Assembly (NCBI RefSeq): GCF_034676705.1
Contig: NZ_JAUCBS010000013.1
Coordinates: forward strand, 3,204,501 to 3,268,500
Reading direction: 5' to 3'
Source of the DNA: Gemmobacter sp.
GTDB lineage: Bacteria; Pseudomonadota; Alphaproteobacteria; Rhodobacterales; Rhodobacteraceae
Length of the DNA stretch: 64,000 nucleotides
Positions within the stretch are counted from its first letter, which is position 1. Each line of letters opens with the position of its first letter. Below, one piece after another: positions 51,120 through 59,972 of the stretch. The notes below the pieces were generated by a model. The model did no database searches, was not told the DNA's origin, and saw nothing but the letters and a program-made list of their open reading frames with translations. Both the position numbers and the translations under genes were made by a program.

Positions 51120-51367
51120 GCCGTCACCTCGCGGGCCTTGAGCCAGTCCAGCACATCGGCTTCCAGCCAGTAGCGGCGGCGGCCGATGGTGATGGGGCGG
51201 GGGAACGCCAGCGCGGCATCCTTGAGCCAGCGATGCAGGGTCATGTCGCTGACACCGCCGCAGATTTCGCAGACCGTGGCGGCGAGGATGCGGCGGGCAG
51301 AGTGGAAGGCCACCGGCTCTGGCTGGCGGGTCGAAACCGCCAGGGGTGGAGAATCAATCGTCCGCAT
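51116..51367 (-). CDS. AlpA/excisionase-like DNA-binding protein
   Basis: 83 residues. GGVSDMTLHRWLKDAALAFP, RPITIGRRRYWLEADVLDWLKAR is the winged-helix pattern of AlpA/MerR-like excisionases. Such genes sit near integrases of islands and prophages and assist excision or regulate the integrase; a truncated integrase lies at 53049. It overlaps the Arc-like gene by 14 bases. Confidence 0.75.
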   Translation of the reverse strand: MRTIDSPPLAVSTRQPEPVAFHSARRILAATVCEICGGVSDMTLHRWLKDAALAFPRPITIGRRRYWLEADVLDWLKAREVTA

Positions 51368-51590
51368 GGGTAGATGCCTTGTGTTGGTTCATTTGTTGAG
51401 CCTTCCCGGCGGCGGGGGTCGCGTCGCCAAACTCAGCCCCCGCTGCCGCTCCCAGGATCATCGCCACATGGGTGTTGAACGAACGCCCCATGCGGATCGC
51501 CTGGATCTTCACTTCGTCACGCAAAAGCCTTGGCAGGCGGATCGTTGTTGCGATCACCCCTTCGCCGCTGCGTGGTTGGATGGTGGACAT
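51354..51590 (-). CDS. Arc-like ribbon-helix-helix protein
   Basis: 78 residues: GVIATTIRLPRLLRDEVKIQAIRMGRSFNTHVAMIL is a ribbon-helix-helix of the Arc/MetJ kind (strand TTIRLP, two helices). Probably a transcription factor of the mobile region, first gene of a leftward group with the AlpA-like gene. GGAAGG lies upstream of ATG 51590. Confidence 0.7.
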   Translation of the reverse strand: MSTIQPRSGEGVIATTIRLPRLLRDEVKIQAIRMGRSFNTHVAMILGAAAGAEFGDATPAAGKAQQMNQHKASTHADD

Positions 51591-51654
51591 GGATGACCTT
51601 CCTTTCGTTGCGTAAAGATCAATACGATGAACTCTCTTAATAAAATGATGTCAA

Positions 51655-51687
51655 GAGAAAAGCGGGCGGCGACTGCGGCCGCCCGCT
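51655..51687 (-). terminator. Terminator at the distal end of the CRISPR remnant
   Basis: Minus strand AGCGGGCGGC and GCCGCCCGCT form a perfect 10-base stem with a 7-base loop, followed by TTTTCTC. The CRISPR repeats are in minus-strand orientation, so this would end the CRISPR transcript. It overlaps the first bases of the distal repeat. Confidence 0.6.
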
Positions 51688-51772
51688 CATCCCCGCGTGT
51701 GCGGGGAACAGTCCATTACGGCAACAGCAATACGATGAACTCTCGGTTCATCCCCGCGGGTGCGGGGAAACC
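51683..51772 (-). CRISPR. Type I-E-like CRISPR remnant: two repeats, one spacer
   Basis: Repeat units at 51744-51772 and 51683-51711; the first reads, on the minus strand, GGTTTCCCCGCACCCG-CGGGGATGAACCG, the second is degenerate as terminal repeats often are. Start-to-start distance is 61 bases, giving a 29-base repeat and 32-base spacer, the exact type I-E geometry. No third repeat is seen on either side and no cas genes are in the window. Confidence 0.8.
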
Positions 51773-51928
51773 CATGTTTCTTCCGAACAAATCGCCTTGG
51801 CAAGCCTTGCCCCCCGGAACGCAAAATGCGCCGCCGGGCGGGGGAACTGCTTAGGCAGATTGAGCCGACCCCCAGTGGCAGGCCGTCCGAGTTTTCACAG
51901 GACCGACGCCGCCCGCGATGCTGGCATT

Positions 51929-51980
51929 TATTGTTACTACACCCTGACGCCCCTGTGGATCAGTATTATTGTTACTACAC
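51929..51980 (+). promoter_or_regulatory. Direct repeats before the BrnT-like gene
   Basis: TTATTGTTACTACAC occurs at 51929-51943 and again at 51966-51980, 37 bases apart. It is A/T-rich in a GC-rich setting and just ahead of the toxin-like frame. Possible operator for the BrnA-type antitoxin, or a duplicated promoter. Confidence 0.4.
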
Positions 51981-52254
51981 AAAATGCACCCGCGATCCGG
52001 CCAAGCGCGCCAAGACCCTTGAGGAACGCGGCCTTGATCTTGAAATCGACGGCGCGCAGGTTCTCGCTGGCCATACCGTAACCGTTGAAGATGACCGCTT
52101 CGATTATGGCGAAACGCGCCTGATCACCATTGGCTTGCTGCGTGGCCGCATGATGGTGATGGTCTGGACGCCTCGCGGCGAAGCGGCGCATGTCATCAGC
52201 CTGAGGAAAGCAAATGACCGAGAACAGAAAGCCTATGGCCCCCGAATGGGTTGA
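51955..52254 (+). CDS. brnT: BrnT-family toxin
   Basis: About 99 residues from GTG 51955. RDPAKRAKTLEERGLDLEID, DDRFDYGETRLITIGLLRGR, MMVMVWTPRGEAAHVISLRKANDRE is the BrnT fold, a RelE-like ribonuclease. The usual start would be near TKCTRDPAK, where related proteins have MKWTRDPAK-like openings; here ACA stands in the ATG position, so the natural start may be lost and the GTG or another start used. Overlaps the BrnA gene. Confidence 0.65.
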   Translation: MDQYYCYYTKCTRDPAKRAKTLEERGLDLEIDGAQVLAGHTVTVEDDRFDYGETRLITIGLLRGRMMVMVWTPRGEAAHVISLRKANDREQKAYGPRMG

Positions 52255-52462
52255 TCCCGACGATGCGCCCGACATGTCGGCCCCATACTGGGCGGAGCGC
52301 CTTGCAAAAGCCAAGGTGCAGCGCGGGCGCCCGAAGGCGGCTTCCACGAAGATCAGCACCACCATTCGGCTTAGCCCCGAGGTGATAGAATACTTCAAGG
52401 CTGGCGGGCCGGGCTGGCAGGGACGGATTGACGACGCCCTTCGCAAGGTGGCCGGGGTATGA
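52214..52462 (+). CDS. brnA: BrnA-family antitoxin
   Basis: 82 residues: STKISTTIRLSPEVIEYFKA, GGPGWQGRIDDALRKVAGV is the ribbon-helix-helix and C-terminal pattern of BrnA, which binds BrnT and the operon's promoter. Overlaps the toxin gene by 41 bases. Ribosome site GAGGAAAG before ATG 52214. Confidence 0.85.
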   Translation: MTENRKPMAPEWVDPDDAPDMSAPYWAERLAKAKVQRGRPKAASTKISTTIRLSPEVIEYFKAGGPGWQGRIDDALRKVAGV

Positions 52463-52551
52463 CCGGCCGTCATCCCCTGAGACCTCGCCCGCGCGCCCGT
52501 GACGCCCCCGCACTTTCCATACACATCAATATTGACGCCTCGCTTTAACGT

Positions 52552-52860
52552 GTGTGTGTAAAACCCATAGATACCGGCACCACACTCGATTGGGACGAAG
52601 CCAAGCGACAGGCCACGCTGACCTAGCGCGGGCTGGACTTCGCCGATGTGGCCCTGATCGACTGGGATGCCGCGCTGACCATCGAGGACGTGCGCAAGCC
52701 CTATCCAGAAGCTCGTTATGTCACCTTCGCCATGATCCGGGGCCGCCTCTGTGTCGTGGCGTGATGCTGGCGGGAAACGGCGCTGCGCGTGATCAGCCTG
52801 CGCAAGGCCAATGCCAGAGAGGAAAGACGCTATGCCGAAGCACAAGCCCTATATCGGTGA
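52552..52860 (+). pseudogene. BrnT-family toxin, two stop codons
   Basis: Frame reads LDWDEAKRQATLT*RGLDFADVALIDWD, then YVTFAMIRGRLCVVA*CWRETALRVISLRKANARE, with TAG at 52624 and TGA at 52762. All BrnT blocks are present, so the gene died recently. It has no clear ATG either. Its antitoxin partner follows intact. Confidence 0.8.
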
Positions 52861-53059
52861 AGATGGCGAGGTTCGGGAACTGGACGACCATTTCTTCGCC
52901 CATGCCCGCCGGGGTCGCCCACCCATGCCCAGCGGCGAAAAGAAGGTCCGCCAGAACTTCATGATCGACCCGGACATTGCGGCGCGGCTGGAAGGGGTCG
53001 AGAACAAAAGCGCCTTCGTCAACGATGCGCTGCGCAAGGCATTGGGCGTCACCCCCTGA
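52832..53059 (+). CDS. BrnA-like antitoxin, orphaned
   Basis: 75 residues from ATG 52832 (AGAGGAAA upstream; ATG 52811 possible). DHFFAHARRGRPPMPSGEKK and KVRQNFMIDPDIAARLEGVE, NKSAFVNDALRKAL form a ribbon-helix-helix antitoxin. Its toxin gene is broken by two stops, so it may survive as an anti-addiction factor or by chance. Confidence 0.75.
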   Translation: MPKHKPYIGEDGEVRELDDHFFAHARRGRPPMPSGEKKVRQNFMIDPDIAARLEGVENKSAFVNDALRKALGVTP

Positions 53060-53585
53060 GCCTGACCACGTTCCCGGCCTTGCCCTCGACCAACTCCGCG
53101 ACGAACCGCGCCCATGCCTCAAGTGCCTGCCGCTTTTCCTCGGCATAGTCGTGCCGCTGGTAGACCGCGACGATGCCGCCCCCAGTGCCGCTGACGTGGT
53201 TCAGGACGGCTTCGGTGACGCGCACGGGGATGCCCAAGCGCGCCATGCCGGTGGCGGCCGTGCGGCGCAGATAGTGGAACGTCCAGTGCGGAATTTCGAC
53301 AGGCTCGCCGCGCTCCTTCACTGCGATCTCCATCATCCGGGTGTTCAGGTGGCCCCACGCCTTGGAGAAGCCCGAGATGGGCGTGGGGCCCGTGGTCGTG
53401 AAGATCCAGCGCACCCGGCCCGCCTCGTCAGCCACCCGATCTATCCCTTTCAGGACAGCGGCCACAGCCTCCGACAGCGGCACCACATGAGCGCGCCCGT
53501 TCTTGGTGCGGTCGGCGGTCAGGTGCCAGTCTGCGTCCCGGATCTCGGCATCGGTCATCTCGGCCACCTCGCTGCGCCGCTAGGC
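53049..53585 (-). pseudogene. Tyrosine-type phage integrase, C-terminal part
   Basis: About 178 codons holding part of the catalytic domain: DRTKNGRAHVVPLSEAVAAV, HYLRRTAATGMARLG (HxxR), VTEAVLNHVSG (His), AVYQRHDYAEEKRQAL (Tyr nucleophile). The N-terminal arm-binding part and first catalytic Arg are lost at about 53585, where unrelated sequence begins. Probably the integrase of an island that also carried the AlpA-like gene. Confidence 0.8.
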
Positions 53586-53858
53586 CAAACGACCTTTGAT
53601 GGCCCTTCGGTTGAGTCGGCTGAGCTGCGAGTTGAACTACGGCATCGAGGGGAGGATCGATTTGCCATCCATCTGACCGACAAAACGACGGGCCAACAGG
53701 TGGATTACGAGTTTGACGGCGAGGGCGCGAACGATCCAGAGCCGTTTCTGATGGTCGACGCGTCATTCCAAAATCACCAGTCCTCGCATGACGGAGATGT
53801 CGGGCTATTCTTCGTCACAAAATGGGCTGCGGCTGGCCGGTCAATGAAAATCCCTTGA
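53586..53858 (+). pseudogene. 3' fragment of an unrecognised gene
   Basis: From the integrase break point the plus strand has about 90 sensible codons: ELRVELRHRGEDRFAIHLTD, KTTGQQVDYEFDGEGANDPE, ending GRSMKIP. I do not know the family; Asp/Glu-rich, no membrane helix. It overlaps the dnaE2 stop by 18 bases, so it has been pushed against that gene by a rearrangement. Confidence 0.35.
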
Positions 53859-56800
53859 ATCCGGGATGATGCGGGCGTTTCGGGGGTGGCCGGGGGTGGG
53901 GGCCGGGATTGTGTGCTTCACTTCGTCCGGGCGGGAAAGGGGCGGTGCAAGGCTGCGGTCCGACAGGCGCACAAGAACGTCGCTGCGGTCCTGCAACGAT
54001 TCCACGACGATATGGGTCACGCCAGAGGCCGGGTCGCGTTGCAGGTGTCCCGTCACCTGCATCAACCGGGCGGTCATGATCACCTTGCGGAAGGCGGCCA
54101 TCACCTTGGGCCAGACCACAAGATTGGCCACGCCTGTTTCATCCTCCAACGTGATGAAGCAGACGCCCTTGGCGCTGCCTGGTCGCTGGCGCACCAGCAC
54201 CAGCCCGGCCAGCCTGACGCGGCAGTTATTGGGAACGCCCTCCAGGTCGATGGCGCGGACAAAGCCCTGCAACGCCATGCTGGTGCGCAGGAAGGCCATC
54301 GGATGCGCCTTTAGCGACAGGCGCAGTGTCTGGTAATCGGCCACCACCTGCTCGCACAACGGCATCTGCGGCAGGTCGGTGCGGGGCTCGGCCCCCTCGT
54401 CCCCGCCCGGCTGGAACAGCGGCAGGTCGGGAGCATCGCGCAGGGCCTTCGCGTCCCACAGCGCGGCGCGGCGGTCGAGGCCCATGGAGCGGAAGGCATC
54501 GGCAGCGGCCAGCGCGCGGATCGTCCGGCTGTTCAGACCGGCGCGTGCGGCCAGATCGGACAGGCTGGCGAAGGGTTCGTCGCGGGCGCCTGTCAGGCGC
54601 AGGGCGGCGTCTTTGCTCAGACCCTCCACCTGACGCAGGCCCAATCGCAGGGCAAAGCGGTTGCCTGCGGGTTCCAGCACATTGTCCCATTCGCTGAAAT
54701 TCACATCCGCCTCGCGCAAATCGACGCCATGCTCGCGGGCATCGCGGACGATCTGGGCTGGCGCGTAAAACCCCATCGGCTGCGAGTTCAGCAGCGCACA
54801 GGCGAAGGCGGCGGGGTAATGGCACTTCAGCCAGCTTGAGACATAGACCAGCAGCGCAAAGCTGACCGCATGGCTTTCGGGAAAACCGTAATCGCCAAAG
54901 CCCTTGATCTGGTCAAAGCAGCGTTTGGCGAAATCGGGATCATAGCCGCGTTCGATCATCCGGCTAACCATCAGGTTCTCAAGCCGGCCGATGGTGCCGC
55001 GCGATCGGAAGGTGGCCATGGCCCGGCGCAATTCGTTGGCCTCGGCCGAGGAAAAGCGGGCGGCTACCATGGCTATCTTCATGGCCTGTTCCTGAAAGAT
55101 CGGCACGCCATAGGTGCGGCCGAGGATGTTGCGCAATTCGTCCGGGTCATGCGGTGCAGCAGGAGAGGGATAAACCACCGCCTCGGCCCCGCTGCGGCGC
55201 CGCAAATAGGGATGCACCATGTCGCCCTGGATGGGACCGGGGCGGACGATGGCGACCTCGACCACAAGGTCGTAGAATTTTTCGGGTTTCAGCCGTGGCA
55301 GCATGTTCATCTGCGCCCGGCTTTCCACCTGGAACACACCAATGCTGTCGCCCTTGCACAGCATGCCATATGTGTCCTTGTCATCCGGCGGGATCGAGGC
55401 CAGGTCATGTTCGACGCCATATTGGCGGCGCAGGATGTCAAAGCATTTGCGGATGCAGGTCAGCATCCCCAGGGCGAGCACGTCGACCTTGAGGATGCCC
55501 AGTTCGTCGATGTCGTCCTTGTCCCATTCGATGAAGCTGCGCTCTGGCATGGCGGCATTGCCGATGGGCACCGTTTCGTGCAGGGCGCCTTCGGTCAGGA
55601 TGAAGCCGCCGACATGCTGGCCCAGATGGCGCGGCATCCCGATCAGTTGCTCGGCCAGCCTTATCGTGCGCGACATCAGGGGGTCGGTCAGATCCACCCC
55701 GGCCTCGCGGCTGTTCGCCTCGTCCATGGAGGTGCCCCAGCTGCCCCAGACGGTCTTGGCCAGGGCGGCGGTCACGTCCTCGGAAAGGCCCATGGCCTTG
55801 CCGACCTCGCGGATCGCGCTGCGGGGGCGGTAGTGGATGACGGTGGCGCAAAGGCCCGCGCGGTGGCGGCCGTATTTGGCATAGATGTGCTGGATCACCT
55901 CCTCGCGGCGTTCATGTTCGAAATCCACGTCGATGTCGGGCGGCTCGTCCCGGTCCAGGCTGATGAAGCGTTCGAACAGAAGCTCCTGCTCGGCCGGATC
56001 GACCGAGGTGATCCCCAGCACAAAGCACACCGCCGAATTGGCCGCCGATCCGCGCCCCTGGCAAAGGATGCCCTGCGCGCGCGCCCAGAGGACGATTTCG
56101 TGGATGGTCAGGAAATACTGGGGGATTTTCTTCAGCCCGATGATCTCCAGTTCCTTGACCAGCAGGCCCCGCACCTTGCCCGGCAGCCCGGCGGGATAGC
56201 GCGCGGCCGCGCCGGCCCATGTCAGCTTTTCCAGCTGGCTTTGCGGGGTTTCACCGGGCGGCACCGTTTCCATCGGATAGTGATATGCCAGTTCGGTCAG
56301 GCTGAAGGCGCAGGCATCGGCCACCTCGCGCGTGGCGCGGATGGCATGGGGCCAGTCTGCGAAAAGGCGGACCATCTCGGCGGGGGATTTCAGGTGGCGT
56401 TCGGCATTGACGTCCAGCAGGAAGCCCGCCCGGTGGATCGTGGTCTTTTCGCGGATGCAGGTCATCACATCCTGCAGGGGGCGACGGTCGGGTGCATGGT
56501 AATGCACGTCGTTGGTGGCAAGGATCGACAGGTCATGCGCCCGTGCCAGCCGGTCCAGCCGGTTGATCCGGGCCCGGTCGTCGCCCCGATACAGGTAGCT
56601 GACCGCGATATGGCGCAAGGTCGGCAGACGGCGGACGAGTTGCGCCAGTCGTTTGGGCAAGGCGGCATCGGGAATGACGATCAGCTGTATCCCTTCGGCA
56701 TGGGTGGCGAGGTCGGCCAAGCTGATGTCGCAGACCCCTTTGGCCTGCCATTCCCCCTCGGCATCATGCCGTTTGCCCTTGGTCAGAAGCGTACAAAGCC

Positions 56801-57125
56801 GTCCATATCCAGCCCGGTCGCGAGGATAGGCAAGGAACTCCTCCCCCGTTACCAGCCGCAGGCGGCAGCCGATCACCGGGCGCAGGCTGGCTTTCTTCGC
56901 CTCGGCGTGCAGGCGTACCACGCCGGCCATCGTGTTCAGATCGGCCACGCCAAGCGCATCATATCCAAGGGCATGGGCGGTGGCGGCCAGTTCGCTGGCA
57001 TCGGAGGCCCCGCGCAGAAAGGAATAGGGGGTGGTCACGCCAAGCTCTACATAATCCGCGCGCGGATTGGGGGGGAAATCCCCGGTCAGCGTCTTGCGGA
57101 TGCGGCGGTTGTCACTGTCTGGCAT
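53841..57125 (-). CDS. dnaE2: Error-prone DNA polymerase DnaE2 (ImuC)
   Basis: 1094 residues. PHP domain at the start (YVELGVTTPYSFLRGAS), polymerase core with the Asp-rich site PPDIDVDFEHERREEVI, QGRGSAANSAVCFVLG, and a C-terminal OB fold (VRLAGLVLVRQRPGSAKGVC). Works with ImuA and ImuB in SOS mutagenesis; cytoplasmic. ATG 57125 overlaps the imuB stop (TGATG). Related proteins are about 1050-1150 residues, so full length. Confidence 0.93.
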   Translation of the reverse strand: MPDSDNRRIRKTLTGDFPPNPRADYVELGVTTPYSFLRGASDASELAATAHALGYDALGVADLNTMAGVVRLHAEAKKASLRPVIGCRLRLVTGEEFLAYPRDRAGYGRLCTLLTKGKRHDAEGEWQAKGVCDISLADLATHAEGIQLIVIPDAALPKRLAQLVRRLPTLRHIAVSYLYRGDDRARINRLDRLARAHDLSILATNDVHYHAPDRRPLQDVMTCIREKTTIHRAGFLLDVNAERHLKSPAEMVRLFADWPHAIRATREVADACAFSLTELAYHYPMETVPPGETPQSQLEKLTWAGAAARYPAGLPGKVRGLLVKELEIIGLKKIPQYFLTIHEIVLWARAQGILCQGRGSAANSAVCFVLGITSVDPAEQELLFERFISLDRDEPPDIDVDFEHERREEVIQHIYAKYGRHRAGLCATVIHYRPRSAIREVGKAMGLSEDVTAALAKTVWGSWGTSMDEANSREAGVDLTDPLMSRTIRLAEQLIGMPRHLGQHVGGFILTEGALHETVPIGNAAMPERSFIEWDKDDIDELGILKVDVLALGMLTCIRKCFDILRRQYGVEHDLASIPPDDKDTYGMLCKGDSIGVFQVESRAQMNMLPRLKPEKFYDLVVEVAIVRPGPIQGDMVHPYLRRRSGAEAVVYPSPAAPHDPDELRNILGRTYGVPIFQEQAMKIAMVAARFSSAEANELRRAMATFRSRGTIGRLENLMVSRMIERGYDPDFAKRCFDQIKGFGDYGFPESHAVSFALLVYVSSWLKCHYPAAFACALLNSQPMGFYAPAQIVRDAREHGVDLREADVNFSEWDNVLEPAGNRFALRLGLRQVEGLSKDAALRLTGARDEPFASLSDLAARAGLNSRTIRALAAADAFRSMGLDRRAALWDAKALRDAPDLPLFQPGGDEGAEPRTDLPQMPLCEQVVADYQTLRLSLKAHPMAFLRTSMALQGFVRAIDLEGVPNNCRVRLAGLVLVRQRPGSAKGVCFITLEDETGVANLVVWPKVMAAFRKVIMTARLMQVTGHLQRDPASGVTHIVVESLQDRSDVLVRLSDRSLAPPLSRPDEVKHTIPAPTPGHPRNARIIPDSRDFH

Positions 57126-58666
57126 CACGCGAATATCCCATGCAGGAACCAGCGCGGGGCGCCACCACGGCCATCGCCTTGCAGCCCTTCGCGATACAGC
57201 CAGAAGCGGTGGCCCGCCTCGTCCTCGACCTTGAAATAGTCGCGCAGGCGGGTGCCGGGCTTGTCCTGCCACCATTCCGGCGCAATGCGCTCTGGCCCCT
57301 GATAGCGCGTGACGCAATAGTTGCGCCGCCGCCATTGAAACTGGGCGGGTGGACCTTCGGGCACGGCATACAGCACCCGCACCTCTTCGGGGTGATCCAG
57401 CAGGCGCTGGGGGCGTTCGGCTTGCATCGGTGTGACGGTCAGGGCGGTGGCCAAGGGGGGCGCGCGCACCTCGGACCGTTCGGGGATATGGCTGGCGGCC
57501 GGCTGAAGCTGCGTCAGGGCATTGCGGCCGAACCGCGCTGCCAGCCGATCCACCAGATGCGAAAGTTCCAGCCCGGCATCCACGCCCCCCGCCAGATCGA
57601 CCTGCCGCGCGCCCATGGCTTCGGTCGCGGGCACCTCCAGCGAGATCAGATCGAACCCGAATCCCGGGTCGATCCGTTCCAGCCTGTCGCGGAACAGAAA
57701 GGCCAGATGCGTGGGGTCGCGACTGGGCAGCGCACAGGCGGTCTCGATCCGGCTGGTCTCGCCATCGGTGCGGTAGACGGTCAGGCGCAGGTGCCGCGCC
57801 CCCTGCTGCGCCTTGGCCAACTGGTCGCACAGGGCCGCGCAGAGGCCCGGCAGGTGATGGGTGGGATCAAGGATCGGTTCGGCCAGCCTTGCATCGGCGC
57901 GAAAGATCGGCGGCGTGTCGGGCGGCGAGACGGGTTCGGGCCGGTGGCCCGTCAACTGGTCCAGCCGGATCAGCGGGTTCTGCGCAGGCTCAGCCCGCGT
58001 AAACCTGCGTGCCAGCGAAAGGCGCGGCAGATCTGCCAGGGCGCCGATCGAGCGCAACCCCAGCCGGTTCAGCAGCAGCACCGTCTCGGCATCCAGCCGC
58101 AGGGCCGCCGCCGGCAGCGGGCTGAGGTCAGCCAGGTCGCGACAGATCGCCCGCACCGGCCCGAACCGCGCCAGCGCCCAGGCGCCCCCCCAACTGGGGG
58201 CAAGGGCCAGTCGGGACGAAAACCCCAGCACCGACAGGCTGGCCTCCATCTGCTCCAGCATCTCTGCCTCGCCACCCCACAGATGATCCGATCCGGTGGT
58301 GTCAAGGATCAGGCCATGCCCGTCCGGCCCCCCTGTCGCCCAGCCATCGGCCACGCTCCAGGGACACCAGCGCCGCGTCCAGAAGGCAAGGCGTTCCAGC
58401 GCCGCCCGGTCGCCTTCGCAATCGGCATGATCCACCCGCACCTGCGGGCAGAGTGCGCGCATGTCGGCCACCCGCGCGCCTGTCGTCACCCCCGCGAGAT
58501 GCGCGGCCCGATTGACAGCATAAATGACCGGGCCATGCGCACCATCGACCGCCAGCACCTGCGGCAGATCATCGGGCAGCGCGTTGCCCGACCGTTCCTG
58601 TATCTTCCGCCAGCGTTCCATCGGGAACTGCGGCAACCAGATCGACACGATCCGCCGCCCGGTCAT
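57125..58666 (-). CDS. imuB: ImuB, Y-family polymerase-like mutasome protein
   Basis: 513 residues, starting MTGRRIVSIWLPQFPMERWR. Y-family fold but without the normal catalytic acidic residues (VDGAHGPVIYAVNRAA, HADCEGDRAALERLA), as expected for ImuB, which bridges ImuA, DnaE2 and the sliding clamp. A likely clamp-binding stretch was not pinned down. Overlaps imuA by 98 bases and dnaE2 by three. Confidence 0.88.
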   Translation of the reverse strand: MTGRRIVSIWLPQFPMERWRKIQERSGNALPDDLPQVLAVDGAHGPVIYAVNRAAHLAGVTTGARVADMRALCPQVRVDHADCEGDRAALERLAFWTRRWCPWSVADGWATGGPDGHGLILDTTGSDHLWGGEAEMLEQMEASLSVLGFSSRLALAPSWGGAWALARFGPVRAICRDLADLSPLPAAALRLDAETVLLLNRLGLRSIGALADLPRLSLARRFTRAEPAQNPLIRLDQLTGHRPEPVSPPDTPPIFRADARLAEPILDPTHHLPGLCAALCDQLAKAQQGARHLRLTVYRTDGETSRIETACALPSRDPTHLAFLFRDRLERIDPGFGFDLISLEVPATEAMGARQVDLAGGVDAGLELSHLVDRLAARFGRNALTQLQPAASHIPERSEVRAPPLATALTVTPMQAERPQRLLDHPEEVRVLYAVPEGPPAQFQWRRRNYCVTRYQGPERIAPEWWQDKPGTRLRDYFKVEDEAGHRFWLYREGLQGDGRGGAPRWFLHGIFA

Positions 58667-59252
58667 GATGCGCCACCCATTCCCCCGGCCGCCCGCCGCG
58701 CGACCGGAACAGCCCCACCCGCCAGCACGGATCTCCGGGCGCGCGCGGATCGTCGGGATTGACGGCAGAGGGCCGCGTGGCAATCCGCCAGCGATCGCGC
58801 GCCGCGCTCAGATCGGCATTCGCCGCCTGCCGGATCAGCCAGCAGGGCACGGCCGAGGCTTCGGCCCGCAAGGCCAGCCGCTTCATCGCCGTAAAGCTCA
58901 CCGCTGCCGGATTGCCCCGGATTTCGGCGATGACCGCAGCCAGCGCCCGGCAGCGCAATCCCTCCTCGACCGCGGTCATCACATCGACCGGGCGGGAAAG
59001 CTGCATCACCATCAGGGGTCTTTGCAGCCCAAGCCCTGCCAGAAAGGGGCGCCCCGTCTCCCGCTGTGCCAGCCGATCCTGAAGCCAAAGCACGGGCGCC
59101 GCTCCAGAGCCAAGCCGCGCCAGGACGAACCCGATCGCGGCCGCCTCTGCCCCGGGCTCTGCAAAGACCTCGGACAGGGTTGCATCGACCCGCGGCGCAC
59201 GGGCCCCCGGCCGCCGGACCTGGACTACGGAAGGTGCATCCATTCGGAGCAT
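58569..59252 (-). CDS. imuA: ImuA, RecA-like SOS mutasome protein
   Basis: 227 residues if ATG 59252 is used (GTG 59267 or ATG 59243 also possible; none has a good ribosome site). AAAIGFVLARLGSGAAPVLW, LGLQRPLMVMQLSRPVDVMT and ALRAEASAVPCWLIRQAANA fit the RecA/SulA-like ImuA family. First gene of the cassette; a LexA box sits about 23 bases upstream (59275-59289). Confidence 0.85.
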   Translation of the reverse strand: MLRMDAPSVVQVRRPGARAPRVDATLSEVFAEPGAEAAAIGFVLARLGSGAAPVLWLQDRLAQRETGRPFLAGLGLQRPLMVMQLSRPVDVMTAVEEGLRCRALAAVIAEIRGNPAAVSFTAMKRLALRAEASAVPCWLIRQAANADLSAARDRWRIATRPSAVNPDDPRAPGDPCWRVGLFRSRGGRPGEWVAHHDRAADRVDLVAAVPDGTLAEDTGTVGQRAAR

Positions 59253-59274
59253 GGCACACGGAATCACGCCGATT

Positions 59275-59289
59275 GTTCCCTATTCGTTC
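59275..59289 (-). promoter_or_regulatory. LexA (SOS) box of the imuA operon
   Basis: GTTC-CCTATTC-GTTC, an exact match to the alphaproteobacterial direct-repeat LexA box GTTC-N7-GTTC, right in front of imuA. The operon should be induced by DNA damage. Confidence 0.85.
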
Positions 59290-59340
59290 TAATATGATGA
59301 GTATGAGCAGCGGGCAAGACAAACTGTCACGGCCTTGAAC

Positions 59341-59403
59341 CTGGACCTCGGCCCCATAGCCCTCAATCGCAGGAATGCGATCTTCGCCGGTCACGACGAA
59401 AGC
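59341..59403 (+). mobile_element. IS66-family transposase scrap
   Basis: Encodes PIALNRRNAIFAGHDES, the conserved block near the C-terminus of IS66 TnpC (IRPIALNRKNALFAGHDEG in relatives). Nothing else of the element remains. Confidence 0.6.
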
Positions 59404-59452
59404 GGCATGGGCTTTCCCAGGAGCTGGGAGCCTTGACATATCGAACCGGCCA

Positions 59453-59972
59453 GGGCGGGCGTATGGGAGAAGGTGTTTGCTGACCTGATCAGGGACCGCG
59501 ACAGCAGATATCTGATGCTCGACACCACTCTGGTGCGGGTTCATCCGCAGGCAGCAGCCGGAAAAGGGAGGCCAAAGATCAGGCGCCTGGGCGTTCCCGA
59601 GGTGGATTGACCACCAAGGCCCACATGGTCTGCGACACGCTGGGCCGGCCGCTGCGCTTCCTGCTCACCGCCGGCCAGCGGCATGACAACCTGACCGCCA
59701 AGGCCCCCTGCTCGAAGGCTTCCAGGCTGACGCTGTGCTGGCCGACAGGGCCTGTGACAACAACGACTTGCGCCAGACAATCGCCGGCATGAACGCCAGG
59801 GCTGTCATCCCCTCGACCCGCTCGCGCAAGGTTCCCATCTTTCACGACGCGGAAATCTACGGACGACGCAACCGCATCGCGCGATGCTTCAACCGGCCTA
59901 AACACTTCAGACGCTTCGCCACACGATATGACCGACGAGCCGATCACTTCCTCGCATTCGTCCATCTCGCAG
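59453..59972 (+). pseudogene. IS5-family transposase, multiply frameshifted
   Basis: In three frames: VWEKVFADLIRDRDSRYLML, DTTLVRVHPQAAAGKG; then TTKAHMVCDTLGRPLRFLLT, AGQRHDNLTAK; then VLADRACDNNDLRQTIAGMN, FHDAEIYGRRNRIARCFNRP. Together they give the middle and end of a DDE transposase of the IS427 type. At least two frame breaks, so dead. Confidence 0.75.

Noticed and set aside
51805..51833. Possible third CRISPR repeat one period beyond 51744
   Set aside because: The sequence there (CCTTGCCCCCCGGAACGC) does not preserve the CCCCGC...GCGGGG hairpin of the repeat.
54870..57239. 789-codon plus-strand frame across dnaE2
   Set aside because: Shadow of dnaE2 in the opposite strand, no motifs, no ribosome site.
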